A stretch of 64,000 nucleotides of DNA from Pseudomonas sp. Fl4BN1 (GCF_009908285.1 NZ_JAAARM010000024.1:1-64000), one strand, 5' to 3'; positions 7,953-16,459 are shown, counted from the first letter of the stretch. Numbers and translations: made by a program. The notes: generated by a model from the letters alone, not told the origin.

Positions 7953-8809
7953 AGCAATTGTTAGCCCCGAGTTGCACTCCTGAGGAGGCCTACATGGCCT
8001 GCACCTCTGCGATAATTGATGATCATCAGAGAGATAGAATGAGGGGTATTCTTCCAGGTATCAAAGCCAACGCCACCGAATTTATCGAAAGAGTCGCCGC
8101 CGGATCCACGTGGGAGTTACCATCATTGAGGTTGGCCAGGGGGGACGATCCCTTCGTGATCGATGACATTCGAAAAAGCGAGCTCGTTCACCTCTACGAA
8201 TACTACATGGTGCAGCGAGAACCTGGCCGAGCACTCTACGACTCTATTTTGGTGGCTGCAGGTGACCATTGTCCTACATGTGGAGGAATAGGACGACCGC
8301 GAACCCTGGATCATTATTTGCCAAAAGCCAACTACCCGAAGCTGACTATCGTTCCTCAAAACTTGATCCCTGCCTGCCGTGACTGCAATACCGACAAACG
8401 CAATCCCTTGATTGACCACCCGCATCGGCAACCGCTTCACCCATATCTGGACAAACGACAATTTTTCGAGGAAAGGTGGATCAGTGTTTCCGTATCTCAC
8501 ACCAGCCCTTGCTCAATCATCTACAGCGTCAGTCCACCTGATGACTGGAATGATGAGGACAAGGCAAGGGCAGTTAATCATTTTGACCTGTTCGGTATTG
8601 CCGAGCGGTACAGCATCCAAGCGGGATCAGAACTCAGCATGCTGATGGACATGGGGGCGAACTATTTCAGCAGGCAGCCCCCCGAAGCTTTCTCTGACTT
8701 CCTTCGTTCAGGCGCTCAGGTGACTGGTTTGGTGATCAATGGATGGAAAAAAGTGCTTTACGAAGCACTGGCGGATGACGTCTGGTTTTGCAACCGCAAT
8801 TATCGGTAG
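7949..8809 (+). CDS. ptuB: Septu-like HNH endonuclease (PtuB type)
   Basis: This 286-residue protein has a central HNH nuclease. C108-x2-C111 (CPTCGG) is followed by the catalytic-type LDHYLPKANYPKL (about 119-131) and then NLIPACRDCNTDKRN, with the second cysteine pair and the Asn at about 141-155. The N-terminal ~100 residues are helical and may contact the ATPase; the C-terminal ~130 are unassigned. The start overlaps the ATPase stop by 4 nt, so the two are co-translated. With PtuA it probably cleaves nucleic acid on phage infection. The pair name is inferred from architecture. Confidence 0.7.
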   Translation: MKQLLAPSCTPEEAYMACTSAIIDDHQRDRMRGILPGIKANATEFIERVAAGSTWELPSLRLARGDDPFVIDDIRKSELVHLYEYYMVQREPGRALYDSILVAAGDHCPTCGGIGRPRTLDHYLPKANYPKLTIVPQNLIPACRDCNTDKRNPLIDHPHRQPLHPYLDKRQFFEERWISVSVSHTSPCSIIYSVSPPDDWNDEDKARAVNHFDLFGIAERYSIQAGSELSMLMDMGANYFSRQPPEAFSDFLRSGAQVTGLVINGWKKVLYEALADDVWFCNRNYR

Positions 8810-8908
8810 ACGTTATCTAACTAGCTCCAGCGCTGCGCACGCAGGTGAGGAACCGCTTGGGATGTCGCTTCGTCACGACGCCCTGCAAAGGATCGGTCTG
8901 ATCGAGTA

Positions 8909-9112
8909 CAAGTTATAGCGATGAGGCGGTTGGTTGCTCGTCCATTGAGTGGCGACCAGTTGTCTTTCAAGCGGGCCTGATAGATATCTAGCGATCTAGG
9001 TCAGAAGGTTGATATTGAGTGCTCTACCGTTTTCAAAAAAGGTAGTAGCCCGCGACCCGATGAGATGAGCTTCAAGTGTTCAGAAGCCTTTTTGCAGGTT
9101 GAGCAGGGCACT
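8909..9112. repeat. 205-bp direct repeat, copy 2, right of the Septu-like genes
   Basis: It matches 5946-6150 in the same orientation. It begins 100 bp after the HNH stop, so the two copies bracket the two-gene module (with about 260 bp of extra sequence at the left). Recombination between the copies would delete the module cleanly. Confidence 0.85.
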
Positions 9113-9522
9113 GACACGCACAAACACCGAGCTACAACGGTGGCCGGATGACTCGATCGTTCGTTGCTTTCAAGATGTAGATGACGAGAATAGTACCGCG
9201 CGGTTGTCAGGATTGAACAATTCCATGCTCTTGCCCGGCGACGCTCTACGTCGGCGAATGCTAGAGAGCATCATAGCTTCCGTGTTCTGGTAAATCAGCT
9301 TGGAATTTGAAGGGTAGGGCGGATTACAGTTAGCCGGTATACCCTTGCCCACGAACGCAGTCCAGGACAAGCGGAGTTGGGAAGCCCGAAAGGAGTTTAG
9401 CGTTCCCCAGAGGAGAGGACGCCTTGATAATGCGTGCGTCAACGCCATGAATCCAAGGCACTGGCGTTGCAGCTAAAACCAACACCAGCGGAACAGGTCA
9501 CTGTCCCGCCGGAGTAGGTGCA
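9113..9522. other. No supported gene
   Basis: About 410 bp between the right repeat and the helicase gene. A plus-strand frame ending at 9293 (DDENSTARLSGLNNSMLLPG) could be the tail of a lost gene but has no start signal. It contains the FtsK-orienting octamer at 9312. Confidence 0.4.
9312..9319 (+). promoter_or_regulatory. KOPS-type FtsK orienting octamer, plus orientation
   Basis: GGGTAGGG fits the KOPS consensus GGGNAGGG and points right, towards the dif site at 15102. A second plus-orientation copy (GGGGAGGG) is at 12489-12496. Confidence 0.5.
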
Positions 9523-12462
9523 TCAGGGGCTAACGATGACTTTGATGTCCGATCCCGAGATGCTTTTGATGTATGAGTGGCTTGTTCCCAATACAGCAAG
9601 CTGTTCCTTTGACACCCTCTTCGCGGATATCGCGGGCTGCACGATCACAAATTTGAAGATCAGCTCGTGGTCGTGGCACTTGTTGCGGAGTATCTCCAGC
9701 TGCTGAGGCGTGCCTTTGAGGATTCTGTCGAAATCCTTCAGCAATCCTTTCTGGTACCGATCCATCAGTCGGTTGAAGAACTTATCTCCCGTGTACAGCC
9801 ATTTCACCGACCTCGACGCCTGACCGCATACCTCATAGACGTCTTCAACGCGTGCCCCGGGAGCGGCCACGCCCTTCGTCATAGGGCAGAATTTGCAGTG
9901 GTAAAGGTCTACATAGATGGCGTCCTTGCTTTCTCGAATTGCCACCAGGTCAGCGATTTCGCCTTTGCCGTCATCATTGAATACGATCGAGTAGTCATCA
10001 GCGATCTTATCAAAGGTAAAACCTTGTACTGAATCCTTACGTCGCTCTGCGCGCATAGACTCTTGATGGATTTTCGTCGCTCCCCAATTCCAGGGCTCGA
10101 GCAAACCGGCAGGCAGTTTTACATCCATACTGTTGAGCGAGTACTGACGATAATTGCCCTGCACCATGGAACCGTCGACCTTGAGCAGTACAAGCGGGTC
10201 TCCATCCAGGTAAGAGTCGAGCGGCATTTCGTGGGGGTAGAGGATCTTCACACCTGGGCAGGACGTCTTGTATGCGTCCTCCAACAGCCTGACAGAGATG
10301 GTAGTGAGGCGACGCTCCTCGCCATCATTGCCCGCGACCAAAAGGGGGATCTCCAACGTCTGCGGGTCACTGTACTCAGGCTTACCAAGCTCGACGTCGA
10401 GAAGGTTGAAAGTTTCCCCTTGAAAATACAGTGAGATCCTTTGTTCGTTTTCGATTGCGATCGACACAGGCCAGTCAGCGTAAAATAGGCCTTCCGGCCA
10501 CTTGCCCTTGATCTGCTCCATACGCATGACGTTTTTGAGTACGTCACCAGGGTCAATGGTGTTGTCGTTCAGCTTGACCGCCATGCGCTTGCACCACTCG
10601 ACCCAGTAGTCGATCGGAGAGGAACTCATCTCCCAGATCTTGCCCTTGTGCGAGCATCCCACGGTGGTTCGTTCTCCACCCTCAAACCCGGTGGCGAAGA
10701 TGTTGGACTTCGTAGCGTTGCCTTTCTCAATGTCACTAATCACTTGGTTGATATCGCGCCCCACGTGCATCGTGAACCGCAGGTCTTTCCTGGCGCGTGA
10801 CAGGCCAACGTTCTGCAGTTTCATCAGCTTGATGTCATGGAGCGTACGGAAGGCCGGCTCACCATTGATGCGACGAGAGTCCTTGGCCACCAAGTTCAGA
10901 AAGCGAGTTGTCTGGGTGTCGTCACCCGAGGTGTGAATGAACAGGGTTTTCTGCGCTTTGTCATAGAACGCGATGTACAGATTCCAATTGGTATCGACGA
11001 TTTCTTCGGTCTGAGCCCACCCAACCAGTGTCTCTCGCCGAGTCACGGCAATCACTGTATCGGCCTGATCGTTGATCGAGATGTACTGCAGCGTTTCCCT
11101 GCGTCCATCAAGATCCTGCGCCCGCTGTGGTCTCCAGTCTGAGGGAGAGACGTGGTATGCCACCGCGCTGATTTTGGGATTCGGATTCAGGCCAAAAATC
11201 ACTTGGGCGTCGTCCCCGTCGGCGAATTGTTCATTAAAGTCCGCCTTCTTAATTTCCCGGCCGACCTTTTGCTCGCTCACGTTGCGGATGACTGCACCCC
11301 AGTCAGCACTCTCTTTATAGAGGTCTGCCATCTGGTGGTCGGTCTTCTGGTTAGCGATGTTCGCCACGAACTTAGCATCACCAAGGGCGGCATCAACCCT
11401 CGTCAGCCGGCCAATGAATTGGAGTGTAACAGCAGGACTTTGGTGCTGATCATGAATGGCCGCGATCTTGAGTTCGGGCAGATCGAAGCCTTCCCCAAGC
11501 ATGTCAACGCAGACGATGATCCGGTGCTTTTTTTTGACGATCTCCGCCATCACCTTGGCTTGGTTTGGCACCTTGCTATGGATCAGCACGGGGGTCAGGT
11601 CGGCGTGCTGCTTATAAATCTCGAACAGGTCAGTCGCCCGCTTGTGCGACTTTGCCCGCACCATCATCAGATGGTTATATCCAGCCTCAAGGTCAGCCCT
11701 CAGCAGCTCAACAGCTTTGTCTGCGATGGCCTGATCGGACAGCTTGAGGTTGTATTCTCGTACTGGATGGAACTCGATACCTTTGAAATAGCCGTCAAGC
11801 TGCGCATCCCGGAGCGGGTAGTTGTAGATGATCTTGCCGGCCAGAGCCAGACCATCCTCCCGGAACGGCGTCGCTGTGAACTGAATACATGGTTTGCCCC
11901 TGAAGGCTGTTTTGATTCGATTCCAACTGGCTGCCACGACATGGTGAGCCTCATCGATCATCAGATGGCTACACATGTTCACGAGCGCCCCCAAGGCGGC
12001 GTCTTCAAATAACAGCAGAGCCTGGGGAGTGGCCACAATGATATTGGCGTTAGCCAACTCAGCAACCTGCGCTTCAGACAGCATTGAATCGATGGCTGCA
12101 ACGATAGGATTGCGCGCCTTGTCCGATACGGCCCCAACCGTGCGAAGCGTCTTCATCTCCGTGCACTTGCCAACCAATTGCGTACGGAGAGCGTCTGATG
12201 GAACCAGGATCAATGTTCTAGCCATTCTAGCAGCGATGATAAGCCCGAGCATGGTGTCAGTCTTCCCTGTCCCTGTGGGCATAACCACCGTAGCGGTGGA
12301 GGAGGGATCGACCACCAGATGCCCCAGGGTGGCGTAAAGCGCAGCCAACTGCGGTTTGCGCAACCCAGGTGCATTCGTTTTGGGATCGTCGAGACTGAAG
12401 TTGAACAGGTGGGTTTGCCAGCTCTGGTACACATCCGAATGCGTTATGACTACATCGTCCAT
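9523..12462 (-). CDS. SF2 DEAH-type helicase with possible C-terminal nuclease-like domain, 979 aa
   Basis: The N-terminal half is a superfamily 2 helicase. It has Walker A MPTGTGKTD (about 61-69), DEAH (170-173), QFTATPFRED (motif III), GEGFDLPEL and FIGRLTRVD (motif VI). The C-terminal ~500 residues are not a family I know. One stretch (EIADLVAIRESKDAIYVDLY then HCKF) resembles the core strand pair of a PD-(D/E)xK-like nuclease, seen in restriction-type helicases; this is inference. The Met at 12462 follows AGGTAATCGCC and is preferred to a Met 17 codons upstream. It is a lone gene, with no methylase beside it. Confidence 0.75.
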   Translation of the reverse strand: MDDVVITHSDVYQSWQTHLFNFSLDDPKTNAPGLRKPQLAALYATLGHLVVDPSSTATVVMPTGTGKTDTMLGLIIAARMARTLILVPSDALRTQLVGKCTEMKTLRTVGAVSDKARNPIVAAIDSMLSEAQVAELANANIIVATPQALLLFEDAALGALVNMCSHLMIDEAHHVVAASWNRIKTAFRGKPCIQFTATPFREDGLALAGKIIYNYPLRDAQLDGYFKGIEFHPVREYNLKLSDQAIADKAVELLRADLEAGYNHLMMVRAKSHKRATDLFEIYKQHADLTPVLIHSKVPNQAKVMAEIVKKKHRIIVCVDMLGEGFDLPELKIAAIHDQHQSPAVTLQFIGRLTRVDAALGDAKFVANIANQKTDHQMADLYKESADWGAVIRNVSEQKVGREIKKADFNEQFADGDDAQVIFGLNPNPKISAVAYHVSPSDWRPQRAQDLDGRRETLQYISINDQADTVIAVTRRETLVGWAQTEEIVDTNWNLYIAFYDKAQKTLFIHTSGDDTQTTRFLNLVAKDSRRINGEPAFRTLHDIKLMKLQNVGLSRARKDLRFTMHVGRDINQVISDIEKGNATKSNIFATGFEGGERTTVGCSHKGKIWEMSSSPIDYWVEWCKRMAVKLNDNTIDPGDVLKNVMRMEQIKGKWPEGLFYADWPVSIAIENEQRISLYFQGETFNLLDVELGKPEYSDPQTLEIPLLVAGNDGEERRLTTISVRLLEDAYKTSCPGVKILYPHEMPLDSYLDGDPLVLLKVDGSMVQGNYRQYSLNSMDVKLPAGLLEPWNWGATKIHQESMRAERRKDSVQGFTFDKIADDYSIVFNDDGKGEIADLVAIRESKDAIYVDLYHCKFCPMTKGVAAPGARVEDVYEVCGQASRSVKWLYTGDKFFNRLMDRYQKGLLKDFDRILKGTPQQLEILRNKCHDHELIFKFVIVQPAISAKRVSKEQLAVLGTSHSYIKSISGSDIKVIVSP

Positions 12463-12488
12463 GGCGATTACCTGGGGTAAAAAACTCA

Positions 12489-12496
12489 GGGGAGGG
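12489..12496 (+). promoter_or_regulatory. KOPS-type FtsK orienting octamer, plus orientation
   Basis: GGGGAGGG fits GGGNAGGG and points right towards dif, 2.6 kb away. Confidence 0.45.
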
Positions 12497-12945
12497 TGGC
12501 GATATGGTAGCACGACGTAATCGTATCAATGACTTGACTCAGGCCAATGCAAGGGCAAGCCGCATCGCCCCCGCGTTCTAACCATCCGCCTCAATGTGTC
12601 GGACTGGCGTTGAACAATCGAACTGCTTTGAGCAAGCGGAGCACGCAGGCGTGGGAATGAGCGCCCACATAGCCGAGTCACCGCGCGCGGAGGGGGCACG
12701 ATTCACGCCAGCCGTCCCGGTAGGGTGCGCACCATCGTAATGCAACGATGTGGCTCGAGCTTTCTGAACCTCCATGGCCGATGAGCAGGTGCTTCCAGGG
12801 ACGAGGTGCCCGCTTGGCGGATGGCTTGATTTACGAACTACCCCAGTAGTCGCTGAGGAGCAATGTCATGGAGAAGATGGCGTTCACAATAATGTCGCGT
12901 GGCTGATGCATAGATTCAGCCCGCGAGCAAAGCAGTACTACAACC
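12497..12945. other. No supported gene
   Basis: Roughly 450 bp between the helicase promoter side and the palindrome at 12946. Short frames on both strands have no ribosome sites and no family resemblance. Confidence 0.4.
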
Positions 12946-12975
12946 AACTCAACTAAATGACTATTTAGTTGAGTT
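12946..12975. repeat. Perfect 13-bp inverted repeat
   Basis: AACTCAACTAAAT and ATTTAGTTGAGTT pair perfectly around a GACT loop. The palindrome is AT-rich, followed by AAAAAGG on the plus strand, and lies 54 bp beyond the stop of the second tyrosine recombinase. It may end transcription of the recombinase pair, or serve as a protein-binding or recombination site. On the recombinase strand there is no T-run after the stem, which weakens the terminator reading. Confidence 0.6.
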
Positions 12976-13028
12976 AAAAAGGTTTCATAGGAATACCCTC
13001 GAAAAGAGCAGGGCAGACATTCTAGATA

Positions 13029-14273
13029 CTAACCACGCCACGCAAAGAAACGTTGATAGGCACTTTCCGCGTTTGATTTTCGCACAAGTCTGATTACGTC
13101 ATCCATCCCCATCGTTCTTGCGCTGTGGTGCATACTTGTTTCTCGCAACCAGAGCAGACTCGCTTTACGAAACCCTGAGTCCGGCGAGACCACACATCCG
13201 CTCTCGGTAAGCCTATCAATGACGACTTGACATACTGTCCGGAATAACAGTCTCGCATGAGCAGAGCTAATTGAATCTTTGCCACGAATCTTTCGGAGCA
13301 ACAATGTGTGATCACGCTCTAACGGAATGGATTGTTGGCCAAATTTTTTACGATAACGATTGACATAGTGATCTACAAACTCAGAATGTATTTTCCATGC
13401 GTGATTGCCGGGAAACTTCTCCTCCACTAAATCGTAAGTTCCATCCTGCATAAGTCGCAGCGCACTGATTGTCAGACCTCCCCCTAGGCTGTCGATCTCA
13501 GTTGGCTGCATCCTAAGATAATAAACGGACGCAATCATGAGCAGCGTACGCTCATGTTTGATGTCCTTATCCGCAAGGTCGCTAAGCGTCAACATCAACA
13601 CCGCAAACTCTTCGTCAGTGAAGAAATTCGCACCAGTGTGAACAGGAAGACTTATGGCGTAAAAGCCAGCAGCGTGTAACCTTTGCGCAGGGTTGGTTGC
13701 TATAAGATCACTGTAGTGCAGATGCAAAAAAAAATTCGCAACTACAGACATCTGCATAGCTAGCGCGCCTCTGCCAGCTATGTACGCTATGTGAGTACGA
13801 TCATCCCCAATAGACGGTTGTTCAAAGCTAAACGGACGCCAAGCGGGGTTAAATCCTATTGCCTGTTTCAGTTTGCCGGGAGTAAATCGCCGATGAGACT
13901 TATCTGCCACCCAGGCATTCGGGGGGGACGTGCAGAAACTCATAAATTCTTGAATGTCGCCTTCATTCAAATCAGTTATGGGCTTTTTTGCCTCCAAAAT
14001 GCTCCAGAGCAAGAGTCGTTCGATACAGCTTCGATAGTTTGAATAGCGCGTAGGTTCGGTATGCTTAACCAAGAACTGCTTCACCAGCAGGTAGCTTTTT
14101 GTCGGCAGACTACTAGCTGGGCATTGGTTGAGAAAATGCTTAATTACAGAGAGTTCGCCATCGAGGCTGTCGGGATCTAGCTGTGAAAATTCTTTTAGCG
14201 TTTCAAAGCAAGGGCGGGGTATTGATTCCATGATTTTTTCTACCAGTAGTCTCTGAGAGTTATCTCTGAACAT
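13029..14273 (-). CDS. Tyrosine-recombinase-like protein with complete core-binding domain and degenerate active site, 414 aa
   Basis: Residues about 60-125 (SYLLVKQFLVKH, TRYSNYRSCIERLLLW, DLNEGDIQEFMSFC) form a SAM-like core-binding domain as in XerC/D-type integrases. The C-terminal half follows the catalytic fold: YYLRMQPTEIDSL, then LLWLRETSMHHSARTMG and SAYQRFF with Y406. The expected HxxR reads LWLR (His lost) and the beta-hairpin lysine motif is not evident, so activity is doubtful. The ATG at 14273 overlaps the stop of the upstream recombinase (TAATG), which implies coupled translation. It may be an accessory or DNA-binding partner of the other protein. Confidence 0.7.
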   Translation of the reverse strand: MFRDNSQRLLVEKIMESIPRPCFETLKEFSQLDPDSLDGELSVIKHFLNQCPASSLPTKSYLLVKQFLVKHTEPTRYSNYRSCIERLLLWSILEAKKPITDLNEGDIQEFMSFCTSPPNAWVADKSHRRFTPGKLKQAIGFNPAWRPFSFEQPSIGDDRTHIAYIAGRGALAMQMSVVANFFLHLHYSDLIATNPAQRLHAAGFYAISLPVHTGANFFTDEEFAVLMLTLSDLADKDIKHERTLLMIASVYYLRMQPTEIDSLGGGLTISALRLMQDGTYDLVEEKFPGNHAWKIHSEFVDHYVNRYRKKFGQQSIPLERDHTLLLRKIRGKDSISSAHARLLFRTVCQVVIDRLTESGCVVSPDSGFRKASLLWLRETSMHHSARTMGMDDVIRLVRKSNAESAYQRFFAWRG

Positions 14274-14878
14274 TAGTCGCGATTTTTCAAACCCAGTTTT
14301 TTAAGCGAGTACGAGCGTTTATCTTCATAACTGCTGTAGTAGATGTCCTGAGTAGTAGACAAATTGTTGTGACGTAGATCCATCTGCAAGTCCTTAAGGT
14401 CTCGCCAAGGGGCATCAAGTGTCGCAGCCGTATGCCTAAGCCAGTGTGTGGAGGCCAGTCGCAGAGCCTCAATCTCGCCAAGTTGGCGATCTTCGTTCAC
14501 CATTTCATTAATAGCCTGGTCGAACAGCTTCTGGATGATCGAATGAACCATTCGAGTGGATAACCCTGGACGACCATTCAAGGTCGCAATCAGAGGGGTC
14601 TGTTCATTAGGTAATGGCAGTTCAGGCAGCCCCATGAAGCGTCGGTAGCGCTTTAGGTAACGATCAATGTATTCCGGCCTTACAGCTACCTTGGCGGCTT
14701 TGTCACCCTTACCAATGAGGTAGAACCACCAGTTGCCTTCATGATCTGTCTTGAAGGAGCCCATTGTGGGCTGCCAATTCACCCGACCACAGAGATCTGA
14801 AACGCGTAGGTACATCGAAAACAACGTCGCGGCGATGAACAGGGTGCGTTCATGGTGTTCAGGAGCAGTTGCTGCCAT
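14273..14878 (-). CDS. Tyrosine recombinase catalytic domain, N-terminal domain missing, 201 aa
   Basis: All catalytic positions of a tyrosine recombinase can be placed: R25 (MYLRVSDL), the beta-hairpin lysine in GKGDK (57/60), H145-x2-R148 (HWLRHT), H170 (DLRHNN) and Y180 (DIYY). The core-binding domain is absent. In-frame codons continue upstream to 14953 (PRKPRDFVLTTAEK is typical linker sequence of the family), where a TAA ends the frame. The gene is therefore either 5'-truncated or naturally catalytic-only and partnered by the coupled gene at 13029. The dif site lies about 150 bp upstream of the frame. Confidence 0.75.
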   Translation of the reverse strand: MAATAPEHHERTLFIAATLFSMYLRVSDLCGRVNWQPTMGSFKTDHEGNWWFYLIGKGDKAAKVAVRPEYIDRYLKRYRRFMGLPELPLPNEQTPLIATLNGRPGLSTRMVHSIIQKLFDQAINEMVNEDRQLGEIEALRLASTHWLRHTAATLDAPWRDLKDLQMDLRHNNLSTTQDIYYSSYEDKRSYSLKKLGLKNRD

Positions 14879-15101
14879 TTTTTCAGCGGTGGTCAGTACG
14901 AAGTCCCGAGGCTTTCGGGGTGGAAACGCTAGGCGCCGTCTTAGGCGCCATCTTTAAGGGAGGGCCACAGGAGGAAATGACGCGTCAGCCAATCAGCAGT
15001 TGATTGTCAGGACTTTAATTTTCGCGTTCGCGAAAACGACGGCCGGAGGCAGTGCCAGGCTTCAAATCTGATCACCAGAGCCCCTCACGTCCGTATATGA
15101 T

Positions 15102-15129
15102 GGTTCGCATAATGTATATTATGTTAAAT
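15102..15129 (+). other. dif: Chromosomal dif site (XerC/XerD recombination site)
   Basis: The 28 bases read XerC arm GGTTCGCATAA, central hexamer TGTATA and XerD arm TTATGTTAAAT. This differs from the Escherichia coli dif sequence at one position of 28 (T for G at position 4). Seven KOPS-like octamers seen in the window converge on it. dif is where XerCD resolves chromosome dimers under FtsK control and marks the terminus. It is also a known target of elements that borrow XerCD. Confidence 0.93.
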
Positions 15130-15278
15130 CATGTGTTATGTCGGCATTGATCAATTGAGGTGTCCACTTCCACTAACCCCCGAGTCCCCGGAAGTGAACA
15201 TCGAAATATTTGAGACCTAAAGATCGAAACTCAGATTTCTTGCTCCATTTTGGATCTTCCCTTCAACGCGACACCTTG

Positions 15279-15480
15279 CGAAAGCATCATGCCCGCTGAG
15301 GTTGGCCGACTGGATCAAACTCATCAGCACCGCCGCCCGATTTCCACCGCAACGAGCCGGCAAACAACCATTTTTTGCGTCCGAGCGCCCATGGCTGCAT
15401 CTGATTTTCTATGTAGTTGTTGCCTATCGGCACCTCTCATATAAGGCCGCGATGTGCCGCAACGCTTGCTCGGCGAGCAC
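15279..15480 (-). pseudogene. IS66-family transposase relic (TnpC C-terminal part)
   Basis: Minus-strand frames give AEQALRHIAALYE, then in another frame PIGNNYIENQMQPWALGRKK plus WLFAGSLR, and in a third AAVLMSLIQSANLSGHDAFA. These are consecutive blocks of the IS66 TnpC C-terminus, so at least two frameshifts have occurred. The expected LKDVLTRLPT tail and the ends of the element are missing. Confidence 0.8.
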
Positions 15481-15563
15481 GCTTTTATCACCCAGCGACG
15501 CCCCCCGGCTTGGTGAAAGACCGCTGAGAAACATCGTGATTTTGGACTGAATTTGTACGGCCG

Positions 15564-15767
15564 TTAACTCCATTCAACTGCCGCCGATGCTGAGGGTAAC
15601 GCTTCGCTCTGCTCCAAAGCAGCACTTCTCCGGTCGCCAAGATCGATCAGCGCATCGAGTATGCGTAGCAAGCCTAACGACTGGTCTTGATCCAGCGGAA
15701 AGTGTTTATCTGCAAGACGTTGGACCACGGCAGCTTTGAAAGTGCTGTAAGCGTAGCGCTTCTGCAC
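15564..15767 (-). pseudogene. Unidentified short gene fragment
   Basis: A GTG-initiated frame gives KRYAYSTFKAAVVQRLADKH followed by FPLDQDQSLGLLRILDALID, which reads like real protein. The preceding frame (ITEKDLAGAYERAEA) joins it only through a frameshift near 15765. No family is recognised and no ribosome site is seen. I treat it as a decayed gene end. Confidence 0.3.
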
Positions 15768-15932
15768 GCTCGTAGGCCCCTGCCAGGTCTTTCTCGGTGA
15801 TGATGATCGAGCAGATCACAAATCCTTTGACCAATTACTCAGTCTGTTGCCGATGTTGCAGGTTGGGCATTCAAAATCAGCCGCCTAGGTCAAAAGCGTA
15901 TCAGCACCAACAGACAGACGAGTTCTTTACAC

Positions 15933-16445
15933 TCAACAAGTCCTGGGAACAGCAAAGACCCTTACAATTTCCTCAGCGCAAACGGCGTCATGAAATCTAC
16001 TTTCATAAAAATCAAAAGCAGTTTCTACCCCACACTTGGAAAAATGCCTTTTTACTTCATTCATCTCCCGTGACTCAAGATCTCCATCATTTTCTCGTAC
16101 TTTTTCCAAAAATCCGACCGAGGCCAGCTTTGGATAAATAAATATATTAGGTATGAGGATGCCTTGTTCCTCCAACCCCTCAAAGTCTGTAAAGGTCAAG
16201 GCAAAAAATACACTTTCACTTCTCGATACTTCTAACAATCTTAAAGTATTCAAAAGAAATACAGCGAGCCCTGTCAAAAAGTTAGAAGCCCCGCTGCCGC
16301 TCATCTCATCCTTTAAGAGCTTTAAGCGGCTGTATCTTGACACAAGCGGAATTTCTTCAAAGCTTTCATAGTTCTCAAAGAATACATCCAGGTCATTATA
16401 CGGTTCTTCGCTGATTATTTTACTGTAGACATCAGTAAGCTTCAT
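15933..16445 (-). CDS. AT-rich hypothetical protein, 170 aa, possibly an immunity protein
   Basis: This acidic, mostly helical cytoplasmic protein (MKLTDVYSKIISEEPYNDLD at the start; ESVFFALTFTDFEGLEEQGI in the middle) has no family I can name. Base composition is clearly more AT-rich than its neighbours, which points to recent transfer. No Shine-Dalgarno sequence precedes the ATG. Instead a run of nine C (minus strand) lies 5 bases before it. Size, acidity and position after a short orphan frame resemble immunity genes of polymorphic toxins, which is inference. Confidence 0.5.
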   Translation of the reverse strand: MKLTDVYSKIISEEPYNDLDVFFENYESFEEIPLVSRYSRLKLLKDEMSGSGASNFLTGLAVFLLNTLRLLEVSRSESVFFALTFTDFEGLEEQGILIPNIFIYPKLASVGFLEKVRENDGDLESREMNEVKRHFSKCGVETAFDFYESRFHDAVCAEEIVRVFAVPRTC

Positions 16446-16450
16446 TTTTA

Positions 16451-16459
16451 GGGGGGGGG
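16451..16459. repeat. Nine-base G:C homopolymer just upstream of a start codon
   Basis: The plus strand has G x9 at 16451-16459, so the minus-strand leader reads C9-TAAAA-ATG. Tracts of this length are prone to slippage, and its place where a ribosome site should be could alter translation or spacing. Confidence 0.7.

Noticed and set aside
9099..9293. Plus-strand frame of 64 codons starting inside the right 205-bp repeat
   Set aside because: No start signal of its own, and the equivalent position in the left repeat does not encode a similar peptide.
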